Source: CAYXDO01 sp964463485 (GTDB lineage Bacteria > Myxococcota > Kuafuiibacteriia > Kuafuiibacteriales > Kuafuiibacteriaceae). From it: 32,968 nucleotides of DNA. A program made the position numbers and the translations under genes. Within the stretch, counting starts at the first letter, position 1. Each line of letters begins with the position of its first letter. Positions 22,383 through 31,011 of this stretch are shown here, one piece after another. Below the pieces are notes generated by a model, which was not told the origin of the DNA, made no database searches, and saw only the letters and a program-made list of their open reading frames with translations. The stretch is from assembly GCA_964463485.1 (NCBI GenBank), contig CAYXDO010000129.1, positions 1-32,968 on the forward strand, read 5' to 3'.

Positions 22383-24269
22383 CTAACGCGCCGGTCCGCG
22401 CGAGTCCTCCCTTCGATCGGGGTTCGGGTAGGGAACGAGCGCGCGCGCCTTGTCGCGTGCTTCGAGGGCGCGCCGCTCGGCTCGCTCGGACTCAGCGACG
22501 TGGCCCCGTGCTTTGTGGACCTTCGCTTCGAGCTCCGAGAACATCGCGACTCCGCCCTTCAAGATCGACCGTCCGAAGCTGATCGTACGCGCCGCTTCGT
22601 CGAGCTCCTTTGCGTCGATGAGCGCGGCCGCGAGCTCGCCGAGGAGCTCCGCGTCGGAGGTCGCGCGGCTCGTGAGATCGCCGAGCGCAAACACGCCGCG
22701 AGTGGTCGCCACGACGGAGCCTCGCATCGGATCGTTCGACACGGAGATTCCGAGGCCGCCGAGCCAGACCCGCTCGATCAGCTGGCCGTTTCGATCGTAA
22801 CCGAGCACGTCGGAGGATTCGTACAACACCACGACGCCTTCGGAAGCGGCGTCCGCGCCGATCCCCGGCGCAGGGGCGACGAAGCGCGCGACGCGCTCGC
22901 CGCCCAACACGTCGACCACCTCCATCACCGCATCGCACGTCGCGAGCACGCCGTAGCGGCCCTCAGTCGCAAGCAGCTTGGCGTTGGGGCAGGTCGGTAA
23001 CTTCGCGCGAGTCCTTCCGTCGAGGGCGTCGATCGTGGTGATGCCTTCTGGGCCCAACAGAACGATGCGATCGAACGAAACGGCGACCTGACGCGTGGCT
23101 TTTGGCATGGGCACTTTCCACGCGACCGCCCGCTGTCCGGCCCGCAGGAGCCCGAGCCCGTCGGGAGCCTCCACGACGACCGCGTCGGTGCCCGACGCCA
23201 ACAGCGAGTAGGATTCCACGATCTTCGAGATCGAGCCGATCGAGAGGTCGAGCCAGACGAGGCCCGGCGGACCGGTGAACGCCATGAGCCCCCGGATCGG
23301 TCGCGACCAGGCGGCGGGGGCGAACGGGAGCATCGTGGAGAAGGCAGGCGCCCGTCCTCGCGCTAGCCTCGTGACGCGGATTCCTTCTAGCCCAAGGACC
23401 TGACGAGTTTCGCGAGAACCGAGCGCGGCGATCGCGGATCCTTCCGCGGTGACCTTGTCTAGCACGACGCCGCTGCGCGAATCGACGAGCAGCACGTCGC
23501 GACCGGGCCGTGCGATCGCCGTGAAGTCGTCGCCCACCATGATGCGGACGTCCGGCGGCAGCGGCATCGAGATCGACCAGCGGAGCACTCGCCGCGGAAC
23601 GTAGCGAAGGGCCGAGGCCAGCGCCGAGAGTCGCTCGGGCAAGGACTTCGACCGCCTCGCGCGCTCGAGCGACGAGGCCGCGAGCTCGGCATCGAGCCCC
23701 GCGCCTTCGGAGGCGCTCAGGCGTGCGCGCATCCCTCGTAGGAAAGCCTCAGCGTCGAAGGCCGGGGCGTGCATGGCGTTGATGCGGTCGAACGCGAGGG
23801 CGGCTTCCCGCGTCCTGCCCTCTCTGAGATCGGTGGCCGCGGCGGTCGACATTTGGTGCAGGTCCGAAGGGTCGCGATGTGATTTCGTCGCGGCGACCTG
23901 GTCCGGGTCGAACGACCACCCGGCGAGCTCCCCGACGCTCACCGCGATCGCGACGCCGAGCTCGTCGAGGTCTTCCAAACCTCCGGCGAGCTCCACCTTC
24001 TGCCCCAAGACTTCGACGGAGGCCTCGAGCTGCGACTTCGCCCGCTTGACGACACGGATCCTCGCCGTCGTCACCTCGGCCTGGATCGTCGGATCGACCC
24101 GAAGCGCGACCTCGTCGACCGTTGGCAGCCCCAGCCGCCTCGCATCTTGACTCGCCAGATCTGCGAGCCGCGTCGCGACCCAGGCCCCGTCGCGGGCTTC
24201 GCCATCCGCGGCTACGAACGCGAGCATCGGCTCGCCGAGCAAGCAGAGGAGCCCGAGCGCTGGGCTCAC
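22383..24269 (-). CDS. Secreted PQQ/WD-type beta-propeller protein
   Basis: 628 residues from GTG 24269, which overlaps the upstream stop codon as GTGA (24266-24269), so the two are translationally coupled. A weak signal peptide (MSPALGLLCLLGEPMLAFVAA) precedes a TolB-like alpha/beta part (about 25-135, with VDEVALRV and GGLEDLDELGVAIAVSVGELA). A helical, TPR-like part follows (about 160-240), then a beta-propeller (about 260-540) with repeats such as VLLVDSRSGVVLDKV, IVLLGPEGITTIDALDGRTRAKL and GVVVLYESSDVLGYD. A final helical stretch with Ala/Glu-rich repeats ends the protein. It is probably periplasmic and a binding or scaffold protein. I know no named homologue. Confidence 0.7.
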   Translation of the reverse strand: MSPALGLLCLLGEPMLAFVAADGEARDGAWVATRLADLASQDARRLGLPTVDEVALRVDPTIQAEVTTARIRVVKRAKSQLEASVEVLGQKVELAGGLEDLDELGVAIAVSVGELAGWSFDPDQVAATKSHRDPSDLHQMSTAAATDLREGRTREAALAFDRINAMHAPAFDAEAFLRGMRARLSASEGAGLDAELAASSLERARRSKSLPERLSALASALRYVPRRVLRWSISMPLPPDVRIMVGDDFTAIARPGRDVLLVDSRSGVVLDKVTAEGSAIAALGSRETRQVLGLEGIRVTRLARGRAPAFSTMLPFAPAAWSRPIRGLMAFTGPPGLVWLDLSIGSISKIVESYSLLASGTDAVVVEAPDGLGLLRAGQRAVAWKVPMPKATRQVAVSFDRIVLLGPEGITTIDALDGRTRAKLPTCPNAKLLATEGRYGVLATCDAVMEVVDVLGGERVARFVAPAPGIGADAASEGVVVLYESSDVLGYDRNGQLIERVWLGGLGISVSNDPMRGSVVATTRGVFALGDLTSRATSDAELLGELAAALIDAKELDEAARTISFGRSILKGGVAMFSELEAKVHKARGHVAESERAERRALEARDKARALVPYPNPDRREDSRGPAR

Positions 24270-26407
24270 CGCACGGCCGCCGCAGCGCTCGACCTGTTCT
24301 TGCCTTCGTCGTCCACTCGAAGTGCGATCACTCGAAGCGGGTCGCCCGTTTCGGTGAGCTCCAAGACGAGGCGCTCGGACGTGGTGTCGATGAGCCCGTC
24401 GGCTGCGCTGATCGGCACCCACGGACCTCCGTCGAGAGACACCTCGGCCGATCCAAGGATCGATGTGGCGTCCGAAACGTCGGCCTCGATCCGCACGACG
24501 CCCTTCTGCCGCTTGGCTTCGAGCCGCTTGATTTCGGGAGGTGTGTTGTCGATGACGAACGGATCGGACAACGCGGTATCCGTTGCGGTCTCACGCGGAG
24601 CGTTCGCCGGGGAGTCGATCGCCACTACGCGCGCGAGGTAACGACCATCCTCGAAGCCGCGGCTGTCGAAGCTCACGAACGGAAGCTCGAGGTCCGCCTG
24701 GAGCTCGTGCCATGGTCCATCCGGATCGGCGCGGCGGATCGCCGCCGAATAACGAAGGTCGTCGCCGTTGCGATCGGAGGCGCGCCAACTGATCGTCATC
24801 ATTCCAGGGGCGGTGCCTTGTCGAGCGCGCGGCTCTTGACGTTCGGGCGTCGCGCCAGGGCGAAGGCGGCGCACGCTGCCTTCGTTGACGGTGATCGTCT
24901 TTTCTCGCTCCTCCTCGACCGGCAACGCCTTCATGTAGACGCCCCGCTCGAGCACGAAGACTTCCTCTACGTACGGCGGAATGTTCGAGCGACCGAGCGA
25001 CACCGACATCGACTTCAAGACGGGCCCTTGGCCGGCGGCGCTTAGAGTAGCGCGGATCTGCACGAAACGGCCTCGCGGAACGTCGATGGCGCCTCCTTCC
25101 GAGCTCGAGACCTCGGCGCTCCAAGTCGACCACGTCTCATCTACCTTGGCCGTATTGCCCGTGCGGACCGCAACGGAGACCTTTGCGCCGCTGGGAACGA
25201 CCGCATCGAACCAGGCTCGACCGAGACGCGCCGGTCGCTCGAGATCCTGTTCGGCGGAAATGAACACGGATTCCCGCTCGGGCTTGGGGCCGAGCGCGAT
25301 CAGCCGTCCGGAGGGCGCGGTCCCTACGACGACACTGCCGTCGCCGCGTCGAGCCATCGCGGTTACGACCGAAGGCTCTACTCGGGCGAACAACATGACG
25401 CGATCGCGGTCTGCCGGATCGACGGCGTACACACGTCCGCGATCGTCCTTTCCGCCGCCCGTCGCGATCAGCAGGCGAGCGCCGTCGAAGGCCAGGGCGA
25501 GCGCGCCCTCTCGGCGAGACGACCACACGACCTCGACGCGCCCGCCGACGTCGATTCGCACGACCTCGCTGCCCTTGATCGGCGCCGCCCCTTCTTCGAG
25601 CTCGGATCCTACGGCCCCAATCGAACGATCGGGCAGCATGGATCCGACTTTCGTCTCGCTCACGAGGGCGACGAACAGGTCGCCGGTCTTGGGATCGACG
25701 GCGAGGTCCGTGACCTCGTCGAGGCCGGAGTCGTACAGCGCGAAGCCTTTGGACGACGTGCCGGTTGGATCGAGCTGGTACACGATCCCCTTTTGTCCGC
25801 CGCCTGCGATCAGGCCGCGCTTCGGGTGCCGGGCGACCGCGCGGACGTGGGTCTCTTTGGTGTCGAGCAGCACCTTGGATTTGCCGCTCTGGTCGACGGA
25901 CACGACTTGGCCGGGCTCGCCGGTAGCGATCACGAGCGCCTTGTCCTCCGCGAGCATCGACCACACGTAACGCGCCTTGGGCGCGAAGTACGGCTTCGAC
26001 TCCCCTCGTGTGACGCGAGAGACCGCGCCGTCGGGTCCGGTCGCGAAGAAGATCTCGGCGTCTCGGCGAGCGAGCGCCGTCGTGATGAGCTTGTCGTCCG
26101 CGGGTGCGAGCTCTCGCCGCTTGCCGCTCGCATCGATTCGCACGAGCGGACCGCCCGCGTTCGCCACGACCAGGTCCGCGCCGTCTACGAGGATGGCGAG
26201 CACCGCCTTGTCACCGTAGCGTTCGAGCTCCACGCGCTTCGGGCCCATGAGGATCTGGCCGCGGGTGTCGAAGCTCGCGCTGACCGGATCACCCGGAAAC
26301 ACGTCCTTGGCGCCGGAGAGCCTCAGCTCGTAGGTTGGCTCCGCCCACACCGAGAGCGGCAGACAGAAGGCCAGGAAGGCCGCGCGACGAAGAAGAAAGA
26401 CGTTCAT
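24266..26407 (-). CDS. Secreted beta-propeller protein with Ig-like C-terminus
   Basis: About 713 residues. A clear signal peptide (MNVFLLRRAAFLAFCLPLSVWA) is followed by a propeller at about 35-400 with repeats such as LVVANAGGPLVRIDASGKR, IATGEPGQVVSVDQSGKSKV and VVGTAPSGRLIALG. Then comes a beta-sandwich with RTGNTAKVDETWSTWS and RFVQIRATL, a pattern seen in several bacterial propeller proteins. A C-terminal Ig/Y_Y_Y-like domain contains TISWRASDRNGDDLRYSAAIR. It is probably periplasmic or surface-exposed and a ligand-binding protein. ATG 26407 is preferred over GTG 26413 because a GAGGTGA precedes it. It starts eight bases after the S55-like gene, so they are in one operon. Confidence 0.75.
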   Translation of the reverse strand: MNVFLLRRAAFLAFCLPLSVWAEPTYELRLSGAKDVFPGDPVSASFDTRGQILMGPKRVELERYGDKAVLAILVDGADLVVANAGGPLVRIDASGKRRELAPADDKLITTALARRDAEIFFATGPDGAVSRVTRGESKPYFAPKARYVWSMLAEDKALVIATGEPGQVVSVDQSGKSKVLLDTKETHVRAVARHPKRGLIAGGGQKGIVYQLDPTGTSSKGFALYDSGLDEVTDLAVDPKTGDLFVALVSETKVGSMLPDRSIGAVGSELEEGAAPIKGSEVVRIDVGGRVEVVWSSRREGALALAFDGARLLIATGGGKDDRGRVYAVDPADRDRVMLFARVEPSVVTAMARRGDGSVVVGTAPSGRLIALGPKPERESVFISAEQDLERPARLGRAWFDAVVPSGAKVSVAVRTGNTAKVDETWSTWSAEVSSSEGGAIDVPRGRFVQIRATLSAAGQGPVLKSMSVSLGRSNIPPYVEEVFVLERGVYMKALPVEEEREKTITVNEGSVRRLRPGATPERQEPRARQGTAPGMMTISWRASDRNGDDLRYSAAIRRADPDGPWHELQADLELPFVSFDSRGFEDGRYLARVVAIDSPANAPRETATDTALSDPFVIDNTPPEIKRLEAKRQKGVVRIEADVSDATSILGSAEVSLDGGPWVPISAADGLIDTTSERLVLELTETGDPLRVIALRVDDEGKNRSSAAAAVR

Positions 26408-26414
26408 GCTCACC

Positions 26415-28289
26415 TCAGCTGACGACCCGAAGCGTGACCGCGAAGCCGCCGATCACGAACGCAGAGATCGGCCTCGAGACGCTCGGCCCCAAGGACTCCG
26501 CGACCTCTCTGCGAACGACTCCCGCCGGCGCGTCGAGCGCCATCCGCTTGCTCACCGGCAGCGCCTGCAGCAAATCCACGCTGCTTCGAAGCCCCTTCTG
26601 CGGCAAGTACACCCGCGCGTAGAGGCCTCCTCCCGGTCGACGCTCCTCGATGATGCGGACGAGGTCCTCGATGCTGCGAGGCACGCGATCGCCGTAGACC
26701 TTCGCGTCACGCCGATCGAGCTCCAACGCGCCGCCTACGTACACTTCGACGGATCCCTCGGCGTCCCTAGGGATCGGGAGCTCGAGGCTCGTCGTGAACG
26801 GAGGCGCTCGGTAGGGCCGCACCCGCGCGTTGATTTTGATCGTCTGACCCGGACGAACGACTTGAGTCTCCGGGACGATTTGCTCGAGGTACGCGAGCTC
26901 CACTTCAGGCTTCGATCGCATCGAGACTTTGATGCGCCCCACGCGGGCCTCTTCGAACGTGTTCTGACCGATGGCATACGCGACCATCGCGAGGTCGTTG
27001 GCCACGGCGCCTCCCACGTCCATCGGGGGCGGCGCGGCGTAGGTGTCGACCAAGACGAGCTTTCGATCCCCGAGCTCGAACGTGGCGGTCGTCTCGATCG
27101 TGCCGCCGGCCTCCGCGGAGAGCCGCCCTGACGCGGCGCTCTCGATCACGCCGCGCAACATCAGCGCCGTCCACACGTCGTGATCGACGACCTCCACGTG
27201 GGTGTCGATCGTCCGATCGCGTCCGGCCGGTTGGACCGAGACGGTGATCGGGACCATCCGCGCGAGCTTTCCGATCTTTCCACCGATCGCGGTGAGGCGA
27301 TCGTCATCGATCGTGCCGACCTCGATCGCCGTAGCGGCCTGTTTGTAGGACCCCGCGGCGCTGTTGAGTGTGTTCAAGATCGCCGCCGTCGCCATCGGGA
27401 ACTGCACGTGGCCGTAGCCAAAGAACGGATGCCCAAAGCCGAGCACGATCCCATCGTCGACGAGGGTCACCGTGCCGGTCGCGGCCGCGAACAGGTCACC
27501 GGTCAGGAGCACCGCCGCGACGGGAGCTCCTGGCGCGATGGGCGCGGCCCTGGCGAGCCCTGCGCGGCTCGATTCGTTGGTGAACGGCTTGCCGAGCTTG
27601 CGGGCCGAGGGTGCGCTCGTGGCAGCCGCGCCTCCGGAGACCGCGATGAGGCCGGCGGAACGCAGCTCGTCGGAGATTCGGCTCGCAGCCTTGTCCGAGA
27701 AGCCTGCGAGGAACACGGGAGTCTCGATTCGGGCGGGTTGATACGGCCCGCTTGGTTGCGCGGGCGCTTCGAGGCGCGGGAGCTCCACGCTGCGGGTCGC
27801 GATCGCCGCGCCCGAGATCGGAGACTTCGCAGGGCCGCGGCCATCGAGGCCTCCCTCGTAGATCTCGAGCATCGACTGGATCGGCGTGATGCCTGCGATC
27901 GCTTCCTTCGTGAAGGATCCGAAGCGATAGGAGACTGCGCCGAGCAGGCGATCGCCGACGAACACCGGGCTCCCGCTCATTCCGGCGATCACGCCGGTCG
28001 CCTCGATCTCGGGCCCCGTGAGCCGCGCCAAGATGATCGGCCGGTGAGGTCCGAGCATGCCTTCGAGCAGGCCGAGGACCTCGACCTGAAACGGCCTCAC
28101 CTCGTGGCCGACGAAGACCGTGTACCCGACGCCTCTCGTTCCAACCTGGAGCTCCTCGAGCGGGAAGATCTGCTTCTTGGTCGTAACCGGGTAGCCGTCT
28201 TTGAAAGGCACTGCGCGTGCCGGCGGCGCGGCCAAGAGCGACAGGGCGATGAGGCCCGGGATGAGGCCAGGGACGTTCACGGAGCGCAC
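26415..28289 (-). CDS. SpoIVB/S55-like envelope protein, permuted motifs
   Basis: 624 residues. A signal peptide (about 1-26) leads to RGVGYTVFVGHEVRPFQVEVLGLL, then ATGVIAGMSGSPVF, where Ser105 matches the catalytic Ser of the SpoIVB (MEROPS S55) domain, and DRLLGAVSY. Later comes GIVLGFGHPFFGYGH (281-294), where His287 matches the SpoIVB GALGH motif. In SpoIVB the His motif precedes the Ser motif; here it follows, so the domain appears permuted. The SpoIVB Asp, which lies 15 residues before its Ser in a TDP context, aligns with the Gly of LTGP here. The C-terminal half is beta-rich. It is a probable periplasmic protease or protease-derived scaffold; activity is uncertain. The GTG at 28289 is used; GTG 28280 is also possible. 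Confidence 0.75.
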   Translation of the reverse strand: MRSVNVPGLIPGLIALSLLAAPPARAVPFKDGYPVTTKKQIFPLEELQVGTRGVGYTVFVGHEVRPFQVEVLGLLEGMLGPHRPIILARLTGPEIEATGVIAGMSGSPVFVGDRLLGAVSYRFGSFTKEAIAGITPIQSMLEIYEGGLDGRGPAKSPISGAAIATRSVELPRLEAPAQPSGPYQPARIETPVFLAGFSDKAASRISDELRSAGLIAVSGGAAATSAPSARKLGKPFTNESSRAGLARAAPIAPGAPVAAVLLTGDLFAAATGTVTLVDDGIVLGFGHPFFGYGHVQFPMATAAILNTLNSAAGSYKQAATAIEVGTIDDDRLTAIGGKIGKLARMVPITVSVQPAGRDRTIDTHVEVVDHDVWTALMLRGVIESAASGRLSAEAGGTIETTATFELGDRKLVLVDTYAAPPPMDVGGAVANDLAMVAYAIGQNTFEEARVGRIKVSMRSKPEVELAYLEQIVPETQVVRPGQTIKINARVRPYRAPPFTTSLELPIPRDAEGSVEVYVGGALELDRRDAKVYGDRVPRSIEDLVRIIEERRPGGGLYARVYLPQKGLRSSVDLLQALPVSKRMALDAPAGVVRREVAESLGPSVSRPISAFVIGGFAVTLRVVS

Positions 28290-28362
28290 GAGCGGGCGAA
28301 GATACTCGAATCTCGAGCCGGAGCGCGCGGCCTTTGCGCCGGACAGCGGTAGCTGGGGATTG

Positions 28363-30897
28363 TCACAGGGTCGACGTCGCGGCCGTCTCGAGCTCGGAAA
28401 GCCATTGGCGCGCCTGGCGGTCCGTTGGCGTGAGAGTGACGGCTCGCTTCAGATCCTCGCGGGCTTGTTCGGTGCGCCCAAGCTTCTGGGCAGCCCGACC
28501 TCGCGACCGAAGCGCCGTGTGATTGCTGGGATCGATCTCGAGCACCCAGTCTGCGTCCGCGATCGCCGCCTCGTACGCCCCGCGCTCGAGCTTCAAGACC
28601 GCGAGGTTCGCCCGGACGGGCGGCAGGTGAGGGCTGTGCTGCAACGCCCGCTCGAGCGCTCGCTCCGCGTCGTCGACTCGATTCCACGCGTAATACAGCG
28701 AAAACAGCGAGATGAAGATGTTCTCGGGAGCCCACGCGTGCTCGAGCGATCTGTACAGCGCGGCCTCGGCCTTCTCGAACGCCTGGTCGGCTCGCTTGGC
28801 CGCATGCTGCGTTCCTTCCGTGTCGCCCTCGGAGCTCATCTCCACGGCGCGCCTCTGATACGCCTTGCCCGTGTCCACGTGCGCCTGGCCCAAGGACATG
28901 TGGTAGTAGCTCTCGTACGGGTTCGTTTTGATCGCGGCCTCGATGTTGCCGACCTTGTCCTCGAAAGTCTTCGGCGCATGGAGGCCCACGAACTGGCGCT
29001 CTGCTCGATACACCCGCGCTCCGTCATACGCCGCGCGAAGCGCCAAGAAAGCTCCGATGAGCGCGATCGTCGCCACGATCCCCGACGGGATCGTACGACC
29101 CACCAAGTGCGAAAGCCCTTCGTGGAGCGGCTTCGGCTTCTCGTCGCCCGACGGATCGAAGAACGCCGCGGCCGCGCCCAAGAGTGTGTAGAGAAACACC
29201 GAGCACGCCACCGAGTCGAAGCCGGCGATCGAATAAACCGAGTAGCTGAAGAACGAGGTCACCACGCCGAACGCGAGCGCGCGCTCGTAGCGATCTCCGT
29301 CCGCCACGAACTTCCTCCAGGCCTTCGAGAGCAACGAATAGAGCATCCAAAGATACGCGCCGAGGCCCAACAACCCGCACGAGGCCAGCACGTACAGGTA
29401 GTTGTTGTGCGGGTTGTCGTGGTTGGTCATCGGGTCGAGCGCTTCGAGCTCTTTGCTCTTGTGGCTCATGAACGCGTAGCGATAGCTCTCGATCCCGATC
29501 CCGAAGGCGAAGACCGCGACATCGCGCCACGATCCCGTGCCCGCGAGCTCCGCCTTCTGCCCCAATCGTTCGTGCATGTCCTTGGCGTCGTCGCGCCGCC
29601 GCACGAGCGTCTTCTCGTTGTCGAACAGGACGCGGGGGCTCTCGACCCAGAGGTAACGACGTGTGCCCTGGCCCTGGCCGTACACTTTGTTTTCGGGATC
29701 GAACGCCGCGGGGATGGATTTGATCGTCGCGGACACGACGTGCGTCGGAAGAAACTTGATGAACAACACGAGCGAGAGAGCTCCGCCGACCAACAGCCCG
29801 AGCCCCGTGGTTCGCATCTTTCGGAGGCGCTCGGCATCGTCGCTGAAGAGCCGGGGCAAGAGCACCAGGCCGCCAGCGAGGGCGACCAGAGTGCCGACCC
29901 ATGCTCCGCGCGTGCGGGTTGTATACAGGCCCAACACGATCCCGACGACCATCGCGCCGAGCGCACCCGCCGCCGCAGCGTCGTATTTCCAGGCGGACTC
30001 CTTCTCGTTGCGCGTGAGCTCTGGACCGAACGATCCGAGCGCGAGGAGCCCGAACACGAAGAGCAGGCTCAGGATCAGCGCGAGCGCGAAGAAGCCTCCG
30101 GATCCTTTTCCTCTGTCGAGCGCGCCTGGTCCGAGCTGCATCGCGAGCATGGCCGCGAAGCCCACGGCGTAGGGGAAGATCGCGTCTTCCCGTTGGACAC
30201 CGAGCGGCGCGAGGCGCTTGGGCTCGAAGGCCTTGAGCGCCGCCAAGATCCCGACGATCGAGGACACGGGGAAGATCAACGCGAGCGCGTTGCCCGCGAA
30301 GGTCGCGTTGCCGAGCGTTCCGTAGACTTTGTTGAAGGGCTTCTTGAAGAAACCGAAGGGGTCGAGTCCCTGCGATTGCAACGCCGAGTAGGTTCCGATG
30401 GTGCCGCCGACGACCAGCACGACGACGAGCGCCAACACCGCACCTCGGCGCGATCGCAAACAGGAGGCGAGGGTGACGAACAAGCCCGCGCACGCCAGCT
30501 GGCCTTCGAAGCCGAACTGGCGCTCGTACACGCCCATGAGGCTCATGACGGGATCGATCGAGAAGAGCGTCGACAAGCCGACCGCGGTGGTGAAGGCGAG
30601 CACCGGCCCGACGAAAAGGCGCAGCGACTTGAAGGGCCAGCCGGGACCAAGACCGACGAGCAACCAGATCGCGAACAACAGACCTCCTCCGACCTTGAGC
30701 GCCAAGGCTTTGGGAACGTCGAACACGCGGTTGACGTCCGTGGAGAACCACAGGCCGACCAGCGCCACGACGACGAACGCCGTCAACACGAGCGCGCCGT
30801 CGCGAATCGAGCCAACGATCGGGTCGAGCTCGACCTCGGGGGCTGCCTCTTCGGAGCTCGCACGCTCCTTGCCTTTCTCTCGCGCCTTCTTTCCCAC
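28363..30897 (-). CDS. O-antigen ligase/polymerase-like membrane protein with TPR tail
   Basis: 844 residues. About 11-13 hydrophobic segments (residues 30-600) are followed by a soluble C-terminus with at least three TPR units (for example PENIFISLFSLYYAWNRVDDAERALERAL, and AYEAAIADADWVLEIDPSNHTALR). Before the last membrane segments, NPHNNYLYVLASCGLLGLGAYLWML is the HN-Y-L signature of the Wzy/WaaL family, which polymerise or ligate lipid-linked glycans on the periplasmic side. The substrate is unknown, and PglL-type protein glycosylation is another option. GTG 30897 starts a basic N-terminus (MGKKAREKGK) and follows a promoter-like sequence by seven bases. It is the first gene of the envelope run and diverges from ffh; a 73-bp gap separates it from the S55-like gene. 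Confidence 0.78.
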   Translation of the reverse strand: MGKKAREKGKERASSEEAAPEVELDPIVGSIRDGALVLTAFVVVALVGLWFSTDVNRVFDVPKALALKVGGGLLFAIWLLVGLGPGWPFKSLRLFVGPVLAFTTAVGLSTLFSIDPVMSLMGVYERQFGFEGQLACAGLFVTLASCLRSRRGAVLALVVVLVVGGTIGTYSALQSQGLDPFGFFKKPFNKVYGTLGNATFAGNALALIFPVSSIVGILAALKAFEPKRLAPLGVQREDAIFPYAVGFAAMLAMQLGPGALDRGKGSGGFFALALILSLLFVFGLLALGSFGPELTRNEKESAWKYDAAAAGALGAMVVGIVLGLYTTRTRGAWVGTLVALAGGLVLLPRLFSDDAERLRKMRTTGLGLLVGGALSLVLFIKFLPTHVVSATIKSIPAAFDPENKVYGQGQGTRRYLWVESPRVLFDNEKTLVRRRDDAKDMHERLGQKAELAGTGSWRDVAVFAFGIGIESYRYAFMSHKSKELEALDPMTNHDNPHNNYLYVLASCGLLGLGAYLWMLYSLLSKAWRKFVADGDRYERALAFGVVTSFFSYSVYSIAGFDSVACSVFLYTLLGAAAAFFDPSGDEKPKPLHEGLSHLVGRTIPSGIVATIALIGAFLALRAAYDGARVYRAERQFVGLHAPKTFEDKVGNIEAAIKTNPYESYYHMSLGQAHVDTGKAYQRRAVEMSSEGDTEGTQHAAKRADQAFEKAEAALYRSLEHAWAPENIFISLFSLYYAWNRVDDAERALERALQHSPHLPPVRANLAVLKLERGAYEAAIADADWVLEIDPSNHTALRSRGRAAQKLGRTEQAREDLKRAVTLTPTDRQARQWLSELETAATSTL

Positions 30898-30904
30898 CGC
30901 GGTC

Positions 30905-30933
30905 CTGCTACATTCCGCGGACCCCGAGTGCAA
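30905..30933 (-). promoter_or_regulatory. Putative promoter of the envelope gene run
   Basis: On the minus strand TTGCAC (30928-30933) and TAGCAG (30905-30910) are 17 bp apart, and the GTG at 30897 follows seven bases later. It resembles the promoter of the fatty-acid hydroxylase gene and predicts a transcript that starts almost at the start codon. Confidence 0.4.
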
Positions 30934-30969
30934 ACCACGTTTCGCGCCTCGTTTCCCGGAAAGCAGCGC

Positions 30970-30998
30970 TTGATTGCCTGGAGGGTCGCGAGTTAGAG
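30970..30998 (+). promoter_or_regulatory. Putative promoter of ffh
   Basis: TTGATT (30970-30975) and TTAGAG (30993-30998) are 17 bp apart. The ATG at 31012 is 13 bases past the -10, so the leader would be about 7 nt, with no Shine-Dalgarno sequence. Confidence 0.35.
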
Positions 30999-31011
30999 CC
31001 TGCTCCGGCAA

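Noticed and set aside
28201..30996. Open frame of about 930 codons on the plus strand
   Set aside because: It is antisense to the O-antigen ligase-like gene, whose membrane segments and TPRs are clear. The product is a charged, unstructured string.
30900..31011. SRP RNA gene next to ffh
   Set aside because: I could not find the conserved GGAAGGAAGCA-type tetraloop region here or elsewhere in the window.
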